DNA of 64,000 nucleotides, from assembly GCA_038239305.1 (NCBI GenBank), contig JBBSEW010000004.1, forward strand, positions 1 through 64,000, written 5' to 3'. The notes under the pieces were generated by a model. That model searched no databases. It was given only the letters and a program-made list of their open reading frames with translations, and was not told where the DNA came from. Made by a program: the position numbers and the translations under genes. This document shows, one piece after another, positions 49,796-58,291 of the stretch (position 1 is the first letter of the stretch; each line of letters opens with the position of its first letter). This stretch comes from JALYUA01 sp038239305 (GTDB lineage Bacteria; Acidobacteriota; Thermoanaerobaculia; UBA5066; Gp7-AA6).

Positions 49796-49827
49796 AGTCT
49801 AGACCCCGGAATCGGTTCGGGGGTCAA
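49796..49827 (-). promoter_or_regulatory. MerR-type promoter with 20-base spacer and operator dyad
   Basis: TTGACC (49822-49827) and TAGACT (49796-49801) are separated by 20 bases, longer than optimal, as in MerR-activated promoters. The spacer contains the imperfect palindrome CCCCGAACCGATTCCGGGG. The -10 ends 6 bases before the GTG, predicting a leaderless message. Confidence 0.7.
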
Positions 49828-50077
49828 GGACTCTCTTCCCTCGGGTCTTCTTCCTCCGAACCCTGCCAACACTCGGGTGCGGCGCGTGGGAAAGAAACCT
49901 CCGCCCGACGATGGACGCCAACCTCGCCTTTCCTGGAAACACGGAGTGCCAACGAAAACGCGCGGAGAACCCGCTGGAACAGGGAGACTCGGCAAGCAGA
50001 TCCGTTGCAGAACCAAACCCACCCGCCTCGATCTCGGGCGGAGCGTTGACCGGCTTCCGCGCGAACAGAAAGAAAAA
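49828..50077. other. Gap upstream of merR
   Basis: Nothing recognisable beyond the merR promoter and the terminator at 50078-50105. Confidence 0.5.
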
Positions 50078-50105
50078 GGTGCCCTCCGTGGCCGGAGGGC
50101 ACCTC
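50078..50105 (-). terminator. Rho-independent terminator of glycine-zipper gene 1
   Basis: AGGTGCCCTCCG-(loop)-CGGAGGGCACCT with an 11 to 12-base stem, followed on the minus strand by TTTTTCTTTC. Confidence 0.88.
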
Positions 50106-50115
50106 GGAATTCGAA

Positions 50116-50601
50116 CTACCGCACCCGATCCCAGGCATCGCGGCTCGCATCCCGCGCCTGATCCCAGGTCATCGCGCCCTTGTCGGCCCGCTCTGCCCAC
50201 TTGCGGCCGAGCTCGGGCTCGACCTGATCGAACGTCCGATCCTTGTAGGCGACCTGTCCCGCGCTCTCCCAGCCATGCCGGTACGCGGGCTCGTAGTCTC
50301 CGTACGTGCGACCCTTCTGGTAGTAGGGCCTCTTCTGGAAGTTGTCCCGCCAGTACTGACCCTCGATCGTCGGATTGACCTGCTCCGCTGCCGAGTGGCC
50401 GACGATGGCTCCCGACACGGCCCCCGCCACTCCGCCGATGATCGCGCCGACGGGCCCGCCCGCCACCGCCCCGATCGCCGCGCCGGCCGCAGCCGCCGTG
50501 GCCGATCCGGCTCCCGTCCCGATCGGATGCGAGCCCGGTTCGCCGGTGATGGGATCGCGATTCGCGGGATCGGCGACCGTCGTCTTTTCGAACTTGTCCA
50601 T
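50116..50601 (-). CDS. Glycine-zipper stress protein 1
   Basis: A 161-residue protein. Residues about 10-30 read ANRDPITGEPGSHPIGTG, then a Gly/Ala zipper hydrophobic region (about 33-75, GAAIGAVAGGPVGAIIGGVAGA) likely inserts in or associates with membrane. The C-terminal part has RPYYQKGRTYGDYEPAYRHG, FDQVEPELGRKW and a final RDASRDAWDR. The whole is paralogous to 60813-61295. GGAGGT precedes the ATG at 50601, a sigma-54 element lies at 50624-50639 and a strong terminator follows. The molecular function is unknown; such proteins sit in general stress clusters. Confidence 0.8.
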   Translation of the reverse strand: MDKFEKTTVADPANRDPITGEPGSHPIGTGAGSATAAAAGAAIGAVAGGPVGAIIGGVAGAVSGAIVGHSAAEQVNPTIEGQYWRDNFQKRPYYQKGRTYGDYEPAYRHGWESAGQVAYKDRTFDQVEPELGRKWAERADKGAMTWDQARDASRDAWDRVR

Positions 50602-50623
50602 AGGTACCTCCGGACAGACAAGG

Positions 50624-50639
50624 AGCAAATGCCATGCCT
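50624..50639 (-). promoter_or_regulatory. Sigma-54 element of glycine-zipper gene 1
   Basis: AGGCATGGCATTTGCT on the minus strand fits the -24/-12 consensus (GG-N10-GC and TTGCT exact, one change in the -24 half besides the first base). It lies 22 bases upstream of the ATG. Confidence 0.6.
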
Positions 50640-50951
50640 CGCGACTTCTGTTCCGTTGCCGCCCGCGTGAGAATCAAACCCGGAACCTGAGCAGGCGATC
50701 CTCGCGAGCAGAAAAATCTCGTGGGGCGACTCATTCTGGCGCCCCGACGGTGACCCACCGGACACACTTCCTGTGGAGACCGCGGCGCGAAGCGTCGTTT
50801 CGCCAACGACGATCGCTTGGCCCCCCCCCGCGTTCTCGCTTTCAGACTGAAGTTGGCGGGCCCGATCATCGGGAAACCCGAAAACGCAGCGCCGCGAGAA
50901 CGACTGAAATCGTACCGGCCCCTGCCCGGTCGTGACATAGATTGGCGCGCG
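50640..50951. other. Gap between glycine-zipper gene 1 and the Nramp gene
   Basis: Contains an inverted GGGGCG...CGCCCC pair (50723-50745) that could be an activator site for the sigma-54 promoter, and a run of nine C (50821-50829). No protein signal or clear Nramp promoter was found. Confidence 0.4.
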
Positions 50952-52250
50952 ATGTCTCCCGAAATGAAACGGGCTGATCCCGTCACTCCAGGCGCCCCGC
51001 GGCCGAATCTCGTCCGCCGGTTCTTCTCCGCGCTCGGTCCGGGGCTCATCACGGGAGCGGCGGATGACGATCCGTCCGGAGTCGCCACCTACTCGATCAC
51101 CGGCGCTCAGCTGGGCCTGTCGCTTCTCTGGACCGCGGTCCTGACGTGGCCCCTGATGGCGTGCGTCCAGATGATGTGCGCGCGGATCGGGATGGTCACC
51201 GGCGAAGGCCTCGGCGGCGCGATGCGCCACAAGTTTCCCAAGTGGATCCTCGTCGTCTTCTCGGTCGCTCTGCTGATCGCGAACACCATCAACATCGCGG
51301 CGGATCTGTCGGGGATGGCGGACGCCGGCGAGATGCTGACCGGAATCGACTCGCACATCCTGGTCGTCGGATTCGGCGTGGCGATCGCGTGGGCCACGAT
51401 CCGGCTCCGATACCACCAGATCGCCACGGTGCTCAAGTGGCTCGCGCTGTTCCTGTTCGCCTACATCATCGCCGCTCTGCAGGTCGGCCCGAACTGGGGC
51501 GAGGTCGCCCACGCTACCTTCGTGCCGTCCCTGCCGAAGAGCACGATCGGCTGGGGAGCTCTCGTCGCGATTCTCGGCACGACGATCAGCCCGTACCTCT
51601 TTTACTGGCAGGCGGCGCAGGAGGTCGAGGAGGAGAAGGCGATGGGGCGCCGCATGCTCGTCACCCGGCAGGGAGCGACCGGTAAGGAGCTCGCCGACCG
51701 GCGGATCGACGTGGGCGTCGGCACGTTCTTCTCGAACATCGTCATGTTCTTCATCATCCTGACGACAGCCCTCACACTCCACAAGCATGGCATCACGAAC
51801 ATCGAAAGCTCGAAGCAGGCCGCCGAAGCGCTGCGTCCGCTCGCCGGCCGGTTCGCGGCTCTCCTCTACACCGTCGGGCTCATCGGCGTCGGGCTTCTGG
51901 CCATCCCGACTCTCTCCGGCTCCGCGGCGTATGCCTTCGCCGAGACGTTCCGCTGGAAATCGGGGCTCGACCGCAAGCTGCGCCAGGCCCGCTCGTTCTA
52001 CGGCGTCGTGATCCTGTCGACCGCCGCCGGCGTCGCGCTCGACTTCGCCAACGTCAATCCGATCAAGGCGCTCTACTGGAGCGCCGTCGTGAACGGACTG
52101 CTCGCGCCCTTTCTCCTGGTCGCGATCCTGCTCGTCGCCGGGGACAGCCGCCTGATGCACGGCCAGCCGAGCTCGCGACTCTCGCGCTCCGTGGTCGCCG
52201 TGACGACGGCGCTCATGTTCGCGGCGGGGATCGGGATGTTTGTGTTTTAG
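50952..52250 (+). CDS. Nramp family divalent metal transporter
   Basis: A 432-residue transporter with about eleven helices. The first-helix motif is DDDPSGVATYS in place of the DPGN of classic Mn/Fe transporters, as in divergent Nramp-related proteins, so the ion is uncertain (Mn, Fe or Mg). TTISPYLFYWQAAQEVEEEKA corresponds to the conserved helix 6 and loop. The ATG at 50952 was chosen because 45 upstream residues are non-membrane and poorly conserved in character; the exact start is uncertain. Confidence 0.85.
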   Translation: MSPEMKRADPVTPGAPRPNLVRRFFSALGPGLITGAADDDPSGVATYSITGAQLGLSLLWTAVLTWPLMACVQMMCARIGMVTGEGLGGAMRHKFPKWILVVFSVALLIANTINIAADLSGMADAGEMLTGIDSHILVVGFGVAIAWATIRLRYHQIATVLKWLALFLFAYIIAALQVGPNWGEVAHATFVPSLPKSTIGWGALVAILGTTISPYLFYWQAAQEVEEEKAMGRRMLVTRQGATGKELADRRIDVGVGTFFSNIVMFFIILTTALTLHKHGITNIESSKQAAEALRPLAGRFAALLYTVGLIGVGLLAIPTLSGSAAYAFAETFRWKSGLDRKLRQARSFYGVVILSTAAGVALDFANVNPIKALYWSAVVNGLLAPFLLVAILLVAGDSRLMHGQPSSRLSRSVVAVTTALMFAAGIGMFVF

Positions 52251-52521
52251 ATCGTTCGCGGCACACACGGAGGGTCGGGCGATCGAGAAACCGGATGGCA
52301 ACAGCCCGAATCTCGCGATCTCGCGATCTCATGATCTCTCGATCAATCCAACGATCGAATCAAGTGGAAATCGGGAAGAAACCCAGGCGCTGCGATGGAA
52401 CAGGTGGAGGGCGATCCTCACGTCTGCGCTCCTCAGGATGACACTGGCAAGGACTGGCGCACCGGACTAACTCAACCTCTCGGTCACCCTGGCACCGTTA
52501 GGTGACAACTGATTCGTCTCC
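52251..52521. other. 271-base gap holding GATC-rich repeat copy 3
   Basis: The only recognisable content is the dispersed repeat 52309-52360. Confidence 0.5.
52309..52360. repeat. 52-base GATC-rich dispersed repeat, copy 3 (inverted)
   Basis: The reverse complement matches 203-254 across all 52 bases with only a few substitutions, about 52 kb away. Confidence 0.88.
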
Positions 52522-54612
52522 CTACGGCATACCCGTTCCCCAGTAGTTCTTCTCGAAGAACGGCATCCAGTCTTTTTTCGTCAGGACCTGGAGGAGGCCG
52601 GCGACCTGTTTCGTCGTGCCGAATTTCCAGCGGAACGTCTTCTGGTACGACTTCAGGAACGTCAGGAACGTGTCATCGCCGACTTCCTTGTGAATCGTCG
52701 CGAGGAGCCAGGAGCCCTTGTCGTACAGGAGATCGGTCCGGGCCCGAAATGCTTCGGCCTCTTCGCCCGGAACGTTCAGACGGTTCACGAGGGGAATTGG
52801 CGAGATCGCGGAGGACCTCGATCCGGCGGTCTTCCAGTGGGCGAGAAGCCGTTCGTAGGTGGACTTGCCTTTGAGCTCTCGCAGGAAAATCGCGGCGCTG
52901 TACTCGGCAAAGCTCTCCGTCAACCACTGCTCCTCGTCGGAAGGCATCTTCACCACCTGTCCCCAGTACTGGTGTGCGATCTCGTGTGCGAATCGCTCGT
53001 TGATACCCTGCGAGAAGTACTGGTTCTCTTCTCCGATGAAGGGATTGAACGCCTCTTTCGTGATGAACATCACGCCTGGCGGCGCCTGTCCAAACCCGTA
53101 GCTGTTGATCTCCACGATGTCGAGTTCGGGAAACGGGAACGGTCCGAGGAACCGCTGGTAAAACTCGATAATGCCAAACGCGAGGTTCGTGAGTTGTTTC
53201 ATCGCCCGCGAGTTTTTGATCGCATAGCTCGCGACGCGGATGGTCACGCCGTCCCGCGTTTCCTCTTCGAACTCGTACTTGCCTGCCATGACGATTGCGA
53301 ACTGCACGGGCTTGTCGATGTCGGTTTCGACGACGTTCGAGTCGCCTTCGACGCCCCGCGAAACCGTCCGGCCGGACGCGAACGGGAGAAAGGGCTTCTT
53401 CGCCTTCACGCGCGCGTGAAAGGTGTAGAACTGCCCCCCGAGATCCGGTTGAGGAAACCAGGGCCGCGTGCCGAGCAGCCAGTAGCTGTCACCGCCCGGA
53501 CGGATGAGGAAGTCCCCGTCGATCTCGAATCGCAGCTTCACGGAGACCCCGGGAGGCGCGGCGGATGCAAGACCCACGACGATCGATCCATAGGAGTGGT
53601 GAAACGAGAGCGGTTTTCCGGCGTCGTCCGTCACGGACTTGACGTGGTGGCTGCGGACGCTCGGGTAACCCGTCGCGGAATAGGCGGTCGAGCGGCTGAG
53701 GAGAGAAAACCGGGCGACTCCGAGGAGGCGCTGGGGAACGATCGTCTCCGCGACGGTCATCGTCACATCTTTCCCGTCGGAGGCGGCGACCTCCACCCGC
53801 ACATCGGTCAGGAGAAATTCCGCGGTAAGGGGATCCCGCCGGTCGCGCCCGATCGGCTGATCTGAGATCACGATGGGATAGACCGAAAGCTTGCGTTCGG
53901 AGTCGGCATCCGGGTCGCGGCGCATGGCGACGAGGCTCTCCGAGTGCTCCCGCGAAGCGTCGAAGACGTGGCGGAGATTTTCCTTGCCGCCCTCGATCTC
54001 CACGACCACAAGAGGCTCGCGCGCGCCGTTCGCGAGCTGGGCGGCGAAGTCATAAGCGATCGGCGCCTCCTGCACGTAGGAGGACCTCTCGCGATTCGCC
54101 TGGAAGGAAGCCTGGAGGGAGGACCCCGCCGACACGGCCGCTTCTTCGCGCCCGCGGGCCGCGTTCCACATCTCCGCTCCCCCGGGAAGGTCCGGAAGCT
54201 TCCGGCCGGCCGAGATCCACAGGAGGCGCGTGAAGGTGTCGCGCACCACGAGCGCGTCACCGGACTTCTCGACCGCGAGGCTCGTCGCCTTGCGCGCCTC
54301 GTACGCCATTACCGGATGCTCGACGGGATCGACGGAGCGATACTCGAATGTCCCGGTTCCCTCGAAGAAAAGCCCGATGACCTCGTCGCCCGCCCGCACC
54401 GGCGTGACGGCTCCCCCCTTGAGGGTGCAGACGGCATGCCCGCTCTCGAGCACGATGTCCTTCACCGGCACCGACCCGAGCCCCACTTTCAGCGACTCGA
54501 ACCGCTTCACGGTGGAAGAGAGATCCGCCTCCGGTCCGGCCGCCCGGACGGGGAGAGCCGAGAGTCCGAGGACCAGGGGGATCGCGAGAAGAGGCGTCCG
54601 TCGGAAATTCAT
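52522..54612 (-). CDS. Secreted M1-type metallopeptidase
   Basis: A 696-residue exported protein. The signal peptide is about 1-22. The zinc site HEIAH (543-547) with the third ligand E566 in WLTESFAEY has the exact HExxH-x18-E spacing of gluzincin M1 peptidases. The usual GAMEN exopeptidase motif is not recognisable (PPGVMFITKEAF stands in its region), so it may not be a classical aminopeptidase. TACGAT lies 5 bases before the ATG at 54612, indicating a leaderless transcript. It is divergent from a kinase gene. Confidence 0.87.
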   Translation of the reverse strand: MNFRRTPLLAIPLVLGLSALPVRAAGPEADLSSTVKRFESLKVGLGSVPVKDIVLESGHAVCTLKGGAVTPVRAGDEVIGLFFEGTGTFEYRSVDPVEHPVMAYEARKATSLAVEKSGDALVVRDTFTRLLWISAGRKLPDLPGGAEMWNAARGREEAAVSAGSSLQASFQANRERSSYVQEAPIAYDFAAQLANGAREPLVVVEIEGGKENLRHVFDASREHSESLVAMRRDPDADSERKLSVYPIVISDQPIGRDRRDPLTAEFLLTDVRVEVAASDGKDVTMTVAETIVPQRLLGVARFSLLSRSTAYSATGYPSVRSHHVKSVTDDAGKPLSFHHSYGSIVVGLASAAPPGVSVKLRFEIDGDFLIRPGGDSYWLLGTRPWFPQPDLGGQFYTFHARVKAKKPFLPFASGRTVSRGVEGDSNVVETDIDKPVQFAIVMAGKYEFEEETRDGVTIRVASYAIKNSRAMKQLTNLAFGIIEFYQRFLGPFPFPELDIVEINSYGFGQAPPGVMFITKEAFNPFIGEENQYFSQGINERFAHEIAHQYWGQVVKMPSDEEQWLTESFAEYSAAIFLRELKGKSTYERLLAHWKTAGSRSSAISPIPLVNRLNVPGEEAEAFRARTDLLYDKGSWLLATIHKEVGDDTFLTFLKSYQKTFRWKFGTTKQVAGLLQVLTKKDWMPFFEKNYWGTGMP

Positions 54613-54706
54613 GAGGCATCGTACGCCCTCCGCACGGTCTCCGCGGCGATTCACCGGCTCCCGTCGTGCTTCGCCGCGCGCGCGGACTACAATCCGGGAC
54701 CAAGCC

Positions 54707-57280
54707 ATGGCTCTTGATCCGGGCACGCGCCTCGGCTCGTTCGAGGTCCTCGGCCCGCTGGGCGCGGGCGGAATGGGAGAGGTGTACCGGGCGAGCGATA
54801 CGCGCCTCGGACGCCAGGTCGCGATCAAGATCCTGCCGGAGGCGTTCGCCCAGGACCCGAACCGGCTCGCGCGCTTCGAACGGGAAGCCCGGCTCCTCGC
54901 GTCGGTGAATCATCCGGGGCTCGCCGCGATCTACGGAATCGAGCAGGCAGGACCCCTCCGCTACATCGTGATGGAGCTCGTGCCCGGGGAGACGCTCGCG
55001 GAGCGGCTCTCCTCGGGCGGCCTTCCGATACCGGAAGTGCTCGCCCTCGCCCGTCAGATCGCCGACGCCCTCGAGGCGGCGCACGAGAAGAACATCGTCC
55101 ACAGGGACCTCAAGCCTTCCAACATCAAGGTGACCCCGGACGGCAAGGTCAAGGTTCTCGACCTCGGACTCGCCAAGGCGATGGATCCGAAGCTCGACGC
55201 CTCCGACGCGTCGAAGTCGCCGACGATGGTCCTCGACCAGACGCGCCCGGGCGTCATCCTCGGCACCGCGGAATTCATGAGCCCGGAGCAGGCCCGCGGC
55301 AAGGCGACCGACAAGCGCACCGACATCTGGGCGTACGGCTGCATCCTCTACGAGATGCTGTCCGGGGAGCGCGCCTTCACCGGCGAGACCATCTCCGACA
55401 TCATCGCGTCCATCCTCGCGGGCGAGCCCGACATGCGCCGGCTGCCCGCCGCGACACCGCAGCGGATCCGCGATCTCATCCAGCGCTGCCTCAAGAAGGA
55501 CTGGAACGAGCGCCTCCGCGACATCGGGGACGCTCGCCTCGAGATCGACCATGTCCGGGATGGCAAGAAAGACACGGCGCCGGTCCGGCCCCGCGCCCGC
55601 ACATGGCCCCGCGTCGCGGCGCTCGTCGCGTCCCTCGCGGTGGTCGTGATCGGGTGGGTCGCACTCCGCCGGACTCCTCCCGGAGGCGCCGCGACGCACC
55701 GAACGCTCGCCGTGCTTCCCTTCCGCGATCTCTCGTCCGGCGACGGCGGTTCGCTCGTCGGCGACGGGCTCGTCGAGACGATGAGCGCGCGGCTCGGGCG
55801 CGTTCCCGGAGTCCAGGTCGTGACTCCCGGGCCGGGAGTCGTCCTCGCGTCGCACGGCCGCGATCCTTTCGAAACGGCGCGGGACTACGGAGCCGACCTG
55901 TTCCTCCAGGGCTCCATTCAGCGCGAGAGCGATCGGGTGCGCATCACCTATTCCGTCTGGAACCGGCAGGACCGGACGCAGATCGCGAGCGGCGACGTCA
56001 CCGGACCCGCATCGGCCATCTTCTCGATCCAAGATGAGCTCACGGACCGCGTCTGCCGCGACATGAAGCTCGAGCGCACGGCGGCGATACCGCCCCCGGC
56101 CGGCCTGAACGCCGCCCAGCAGGTGCGATACCTCGAAGCGCTCGGGCTTCTCCAGCGCTGGGATCTCGGCCGCACGGTAGACGAGGCGATCGAGCGCTTG
56201 ACCGCGCTCGAGGCCGAGGCGCCGGACGCTCCCGCCGTTCACGCGGCGCTCGCACGGGCGCTTCTGCGGAACTACGAGGCAACGCACGACCGCGCGTGGG
56301 CCGATCGGGCGATCGCGGAATGCTCGCGCGCCGTCTCTCTCGATCCGACGCTCCCGCAGGTGCGCGCGATCCGAGGCGCCGTTCTCGCCCGGACCGGGCA
56401 TGCGGCGGACGGCGTCGCGGAGATCGAGAAGGGACTCGCGCAGGAGCCTCATTCGCTCGACATGACCCTCGCGCTCGCGATCGCCCAGCAGGCGGCCGGC
56501 CGGGCCGCAGACGCGGAGCGGACGTTCCGGCGCGCCATCACGCTCGCGCCGGGATCCTGGCTGCCCTACAACGGGATCGGCAAGCTCTTCTATGAGAAGG
56601 GCCGGTTTGCCGACGCGGCGTCGATGTTCCAGGTCGTCGTGCAGCTCACGCCGGACAACGTCCGCGGCTGGAACAACCTCGGCGGGGCGAGCCAGCAGAT
56701 GGACGCCCTCGATCGCGCCCGCGACGCTTACGCGACATCCGCCCGGCTGAAGCCCGGGGACGCGAGCACGCAGTCGAACCTCGGCACACTCGAATTCTTC
56801 CTCCGCCACTACGCGGATTCCGCCCGCGCGTTCGAGCGTGCGACGGGGCTCGCTCCCCGGAAGTCGCTCTACTGGGCGAACCTCGGCGACGCCTGCCGCC
56901 TCGCACCCGGAGAGGCCGGACGCGCGCCGGAAGCTTACAAGCGGGCTGCGACCGAAGCCCGCGCGGAGATCGGAGTCGATCCGAAGGACGCGGCGGCCCG
57001 GACGACGCTCGCGCTCGCCCTCGCGCGCCTCGGCGACCGGTCCGCGGCGCGCGAGGAGATGACGCGCGCGCTCTCGATCACGCCGGACGATCCCGACAAC
57101 CTCTACCAGGCGGCTATCCTCGCCGTGCTCGAAGATCGGGGAGACGAGGCGGTCGAATGGATCCGGAAATCGCTCGCCCACGGAATGTCCACGGCTCAGG
57201 TGCTCCGGGAGCCGGAGTTCGAATCTCTGCGGAAGCTCGATTCATTTCAGCGGGCAGTCATCGTCCGTAAGGCCGCATGA
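54707..57280 (+). CDS. Ser/Thr protein kinase with TolB-like domain and TPR repeats
   Basis: An 857-residue membrane kinase. The Hanks kinase domain occupies 11-270 (GAGGMGEVY, Lys41 in VAIKIL, HRDLKPSN with Asp134, DLG instead of DFG at 152-154, GTAEFMSPEQ). A membrane helix follows at about 300-318. Then comes a TolB/FlgO-like domain (about 328-450, TLAVLPFRDLSSGDGGS...FLQGSIQRESDRVRI), and about seven TPR units. The kinase is cytoplasmic and the rest probably periplasmic. TACAAT (54688-54693) lies 13 bases before the ATG. It may form an operon with the lipoprotein gene 35 bases downstream. Confidence 0.93.
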   Translation: MALDPGTRLGSFEVLGPLGAGGMGEVYRASDTRLGRQVAIKILPEAFAQDPNRLARFEREARLLASVNHPGLAAIYGIEQAGPLRYIVMELVPGETLAERLSSGGLPIPEVLALARQIADALEAAHEKNIVHRDLKPSNIKVTPDGKVKVLDLGLAKAMDPKLDASDASKSPTMVLDQTRPGVILGTAEFMSPEQARGKATDKRTDIWAYGCILYEMLSGERAFTGETISDIIASILAGEPDMRRLPAATPQRIRDLIQRCLKKDWNERLRDIGDARLEIDHVRDGKKDTAPVRPRARTWPRVAALVASLAVVVIGWVALRRTPPGGAATHRTLAVLPFRDLSSGDGGSLVGDGLVETMSARLGRVPGVQVVTPGPGVVLASHGRDPFETARDYGADLFLQGSIQRESDRVRITYSVWNRQDRTQIASGDVTGPASAIFSIQDELTDRVCRDMKLERTAAIPPPAGLNAAQQVRYLEALGLLQRWDLGRTVDEAIERLTALEAEAPDAPAVHAALARALLRNYEATHDRAWADRAIAECSRAVSLDPTLPQVRAIRGAVLARTGHAADGVAEIEKGLAQEPHSLDMTLALAIAQQAAGRAADAERTFRRAITLAPGSWLPYNGIGKLFYEKGRFADAASMFQVVVQLTPDNVRGWNNLGGASQQMDALDRARDAYATSARLKPGDASTQSNLGTLEFFLRHYADSARAFERATGLAPRKSLYWANLGDACRLAPGEAGRAPEAYKRAATEARAEIGVDPKDAAARTTLALALARLGDRSAAREEMTRALSITPDDPDNLYQAAILAVLEDRGDEAVEWIRKSLAHGMSTAQVLREPEFESLRKLDSFQRAVIVRKAA

Positions 57281-57315
57281 TGCCGATCGCCATCCGAAAG
57301 AAAGAAGGAGGAGGC

Positions 57316-57750
57316 ATGACCGTTTTTTTTCGAAGAGCAGGTCTCGCGGCGCTCGCCGCCGCCATCGTCGCTGTCGGAGGCTGCTGCAGCGGGGCCACGG
57401 CGATACGAACGGCCGGGGGCGCCACGCGGCCGGGGGATCCCCCCCTGTCGAAGAAGTGCCTTCTGGAGGACGTTCAGATCATCGCCATCACCGCTAACGG
57501 CAAGACCATCCCGAAGGACGCCCGCGCGCGAAAGGGCGTCCAGGTCATCATCTGGGTGGCCGACGCGGACACCCTCGATATCCAGTTTCCGAAGAATCCC
57601 TTTCCGAATGCCGTGAAATGTTCCGGCCGGTTTTGCTACTCGATCGAGCCGCCGAACGCCGCGGCCGGCTTCTACGACTACACGGGAACGATCACGCGGT
57701 CGGGCGGGCCTCCAGTCCCGATCGATCCCCGCATCGAGATCATGAATTGA
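57316..57750 (+). CDS. Lipoprotein of unknown function
   Basis: A 144-residue protein with a lipobox (AVGGC) after a hydrophobic signal segment, so lipid-anchored. A conserved pair of Cys (CSGRFC) and the ending ASGFYDYTGTI-like AAGFYDYTGTI suggest a small beta fold resembling cupredoxin-like domains, but no copper ligands can be assigned. A strong AAGGAGGAGG ribosome-binding site fixes the ATG at 57316. It follows the kinase gene and ends at a strong terminator. Confidence 0.75.
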   Translation: MTVFFRRAGLAALAAAIVAVGGCCSGATAIRTAGGATRPGDPPLSKKCLLEDVQIIAITANGKTIPKDARARKGVQVIIWVADADTLDIQFPKNPFPNAVKCSGRFCYSIEPPNAAAGFYDYTGTITRSGGPPVPIDPRIEIMN

Positions 57751-57754
57751 AGTG

Positions 57755-57785
57755 AAAAACCGGCGGGTGATCCCCGCCGGTTTTT
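57755..57785. terminator. Bidirectional rho-independent terminator
   Basis: AAAAACCGGCGGG-TGAT-CCCCGCCGGTTTTT, a perfect stem with A- and T-runs, between the convergent lipoprotein and disordered-protein genes. Confidence 0.92.
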
Positions 57786-57855
57786 CTGCTGTCAGCCGGA
57801 GCCTCTCCGCCGTCAGCTTTCAGCCTCCGGAGGCCGGGCTCTTCGTGCGGTGGCT

Positions 57856-58152
57856 TCAGCGGTTGTCGTCCTCCGTGTCGTCCGCGTCCGAGTTGGCGCT
57901 CCTGGAAGAAGAGCCGGTCGAGCCCGTGCGCCCCGCCTTCTTGGAGCTCGACGAGCTGTCTTCGTTCGACGAACTCTTCTCGCTGCCGGAATTCTGGCTG
58001 CCCGAGGCACTCTGCGATCCGCGATTCGAGGAGGGCTCCTGAGCACCGCCGCTGTTCTTGTCGTATTCCCCGCTGCTTCCGCTCCCGCCGAGGCTCTGCG
58101 GGTTGCGGTTACCTTTGTCGTCTTTCTCGCTGTCGTGTCCCGGATTCGACAT
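57856..58152 (-). CDS. Small disordered Ser/Asp/Gly-rich protein
   Basis: A 98-residue, highly polar low-complexity protein (NPGHDSEKDDKGNRNPQSLG..., SSNEDSSSSSKK, ending DADDTEDDNR) with no Cys or hydrophobic core. Hydrophilin-like composition suggests a protective role in desiccation or osmotic stress, an inference only. AAGGAGTC precedes the ATG at 58152 and a sigma-54 element lies at 58208-58223. It is divergent from ku. Confidence 0.7.
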   Translation of the reverse strand: MSNPGHDSEKDDKGNRNPQSLGGSGSSGEYDKNSGGAQEPSSNRGSQSASGSQNSGSEKSSSNEDSSSSSKKAGRTGSTGSSSRSANSDADDTEDDNR

Positions 58153-58207
58153 CGAAGACTCCTTTGGTTTTTGCGGGAACCGGATCGTCCCCACAGCTCT
58201 CGAAAAC

Positions 58208-58223
58208 TGCAGGAAGCGTGCCT
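58208..58223 (-). promoter_or_regulatory. Sigma-54 element of the disordered-protein gene
   Basis: AGGCACGCTTCCTGCA on the minus strand: GGCACG exact and GG-N10-GC exact, with the -12 half CTGCA in place of TTGCA. It lies 55 bases before the ATG. Confidence 0.55.
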
Positions 58224-58240
58224 CGGAAGCTCGCCGATAT

Positions 58241-58256
58241 TGGCAAGGGCATTGCT
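58241..58256 (+). promoter_or_regulatory. Sigma-54 element of ku
   Basis: TGGCAAGGGCATTGCT matches the TGGCACG-N4-TTGCW consensus at all but one defined position. It lies 35 bases before the ATG of ku, leaving a leader of about 25 bases that contains AAAGGAG. Confidence 0.68.
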
Positions 58257-58291
58257 CCTGCCACGGTCGGGAGACCTCGAAAGGAGCCGTC

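Noticed and set aside
50817..50835. Possible sigma-54 element before the Nramp gene (TTGG followed by nine C and GC)
   Set aside because: Spacing between GG and GC is wrong and there is no TTGC half; it is a poly-C run.
54257..57181. 974-codon minus-strand open frame opposite kinase 2
   Set aside because: Antisense shadow of a clear kinase; no recognisable motifs.
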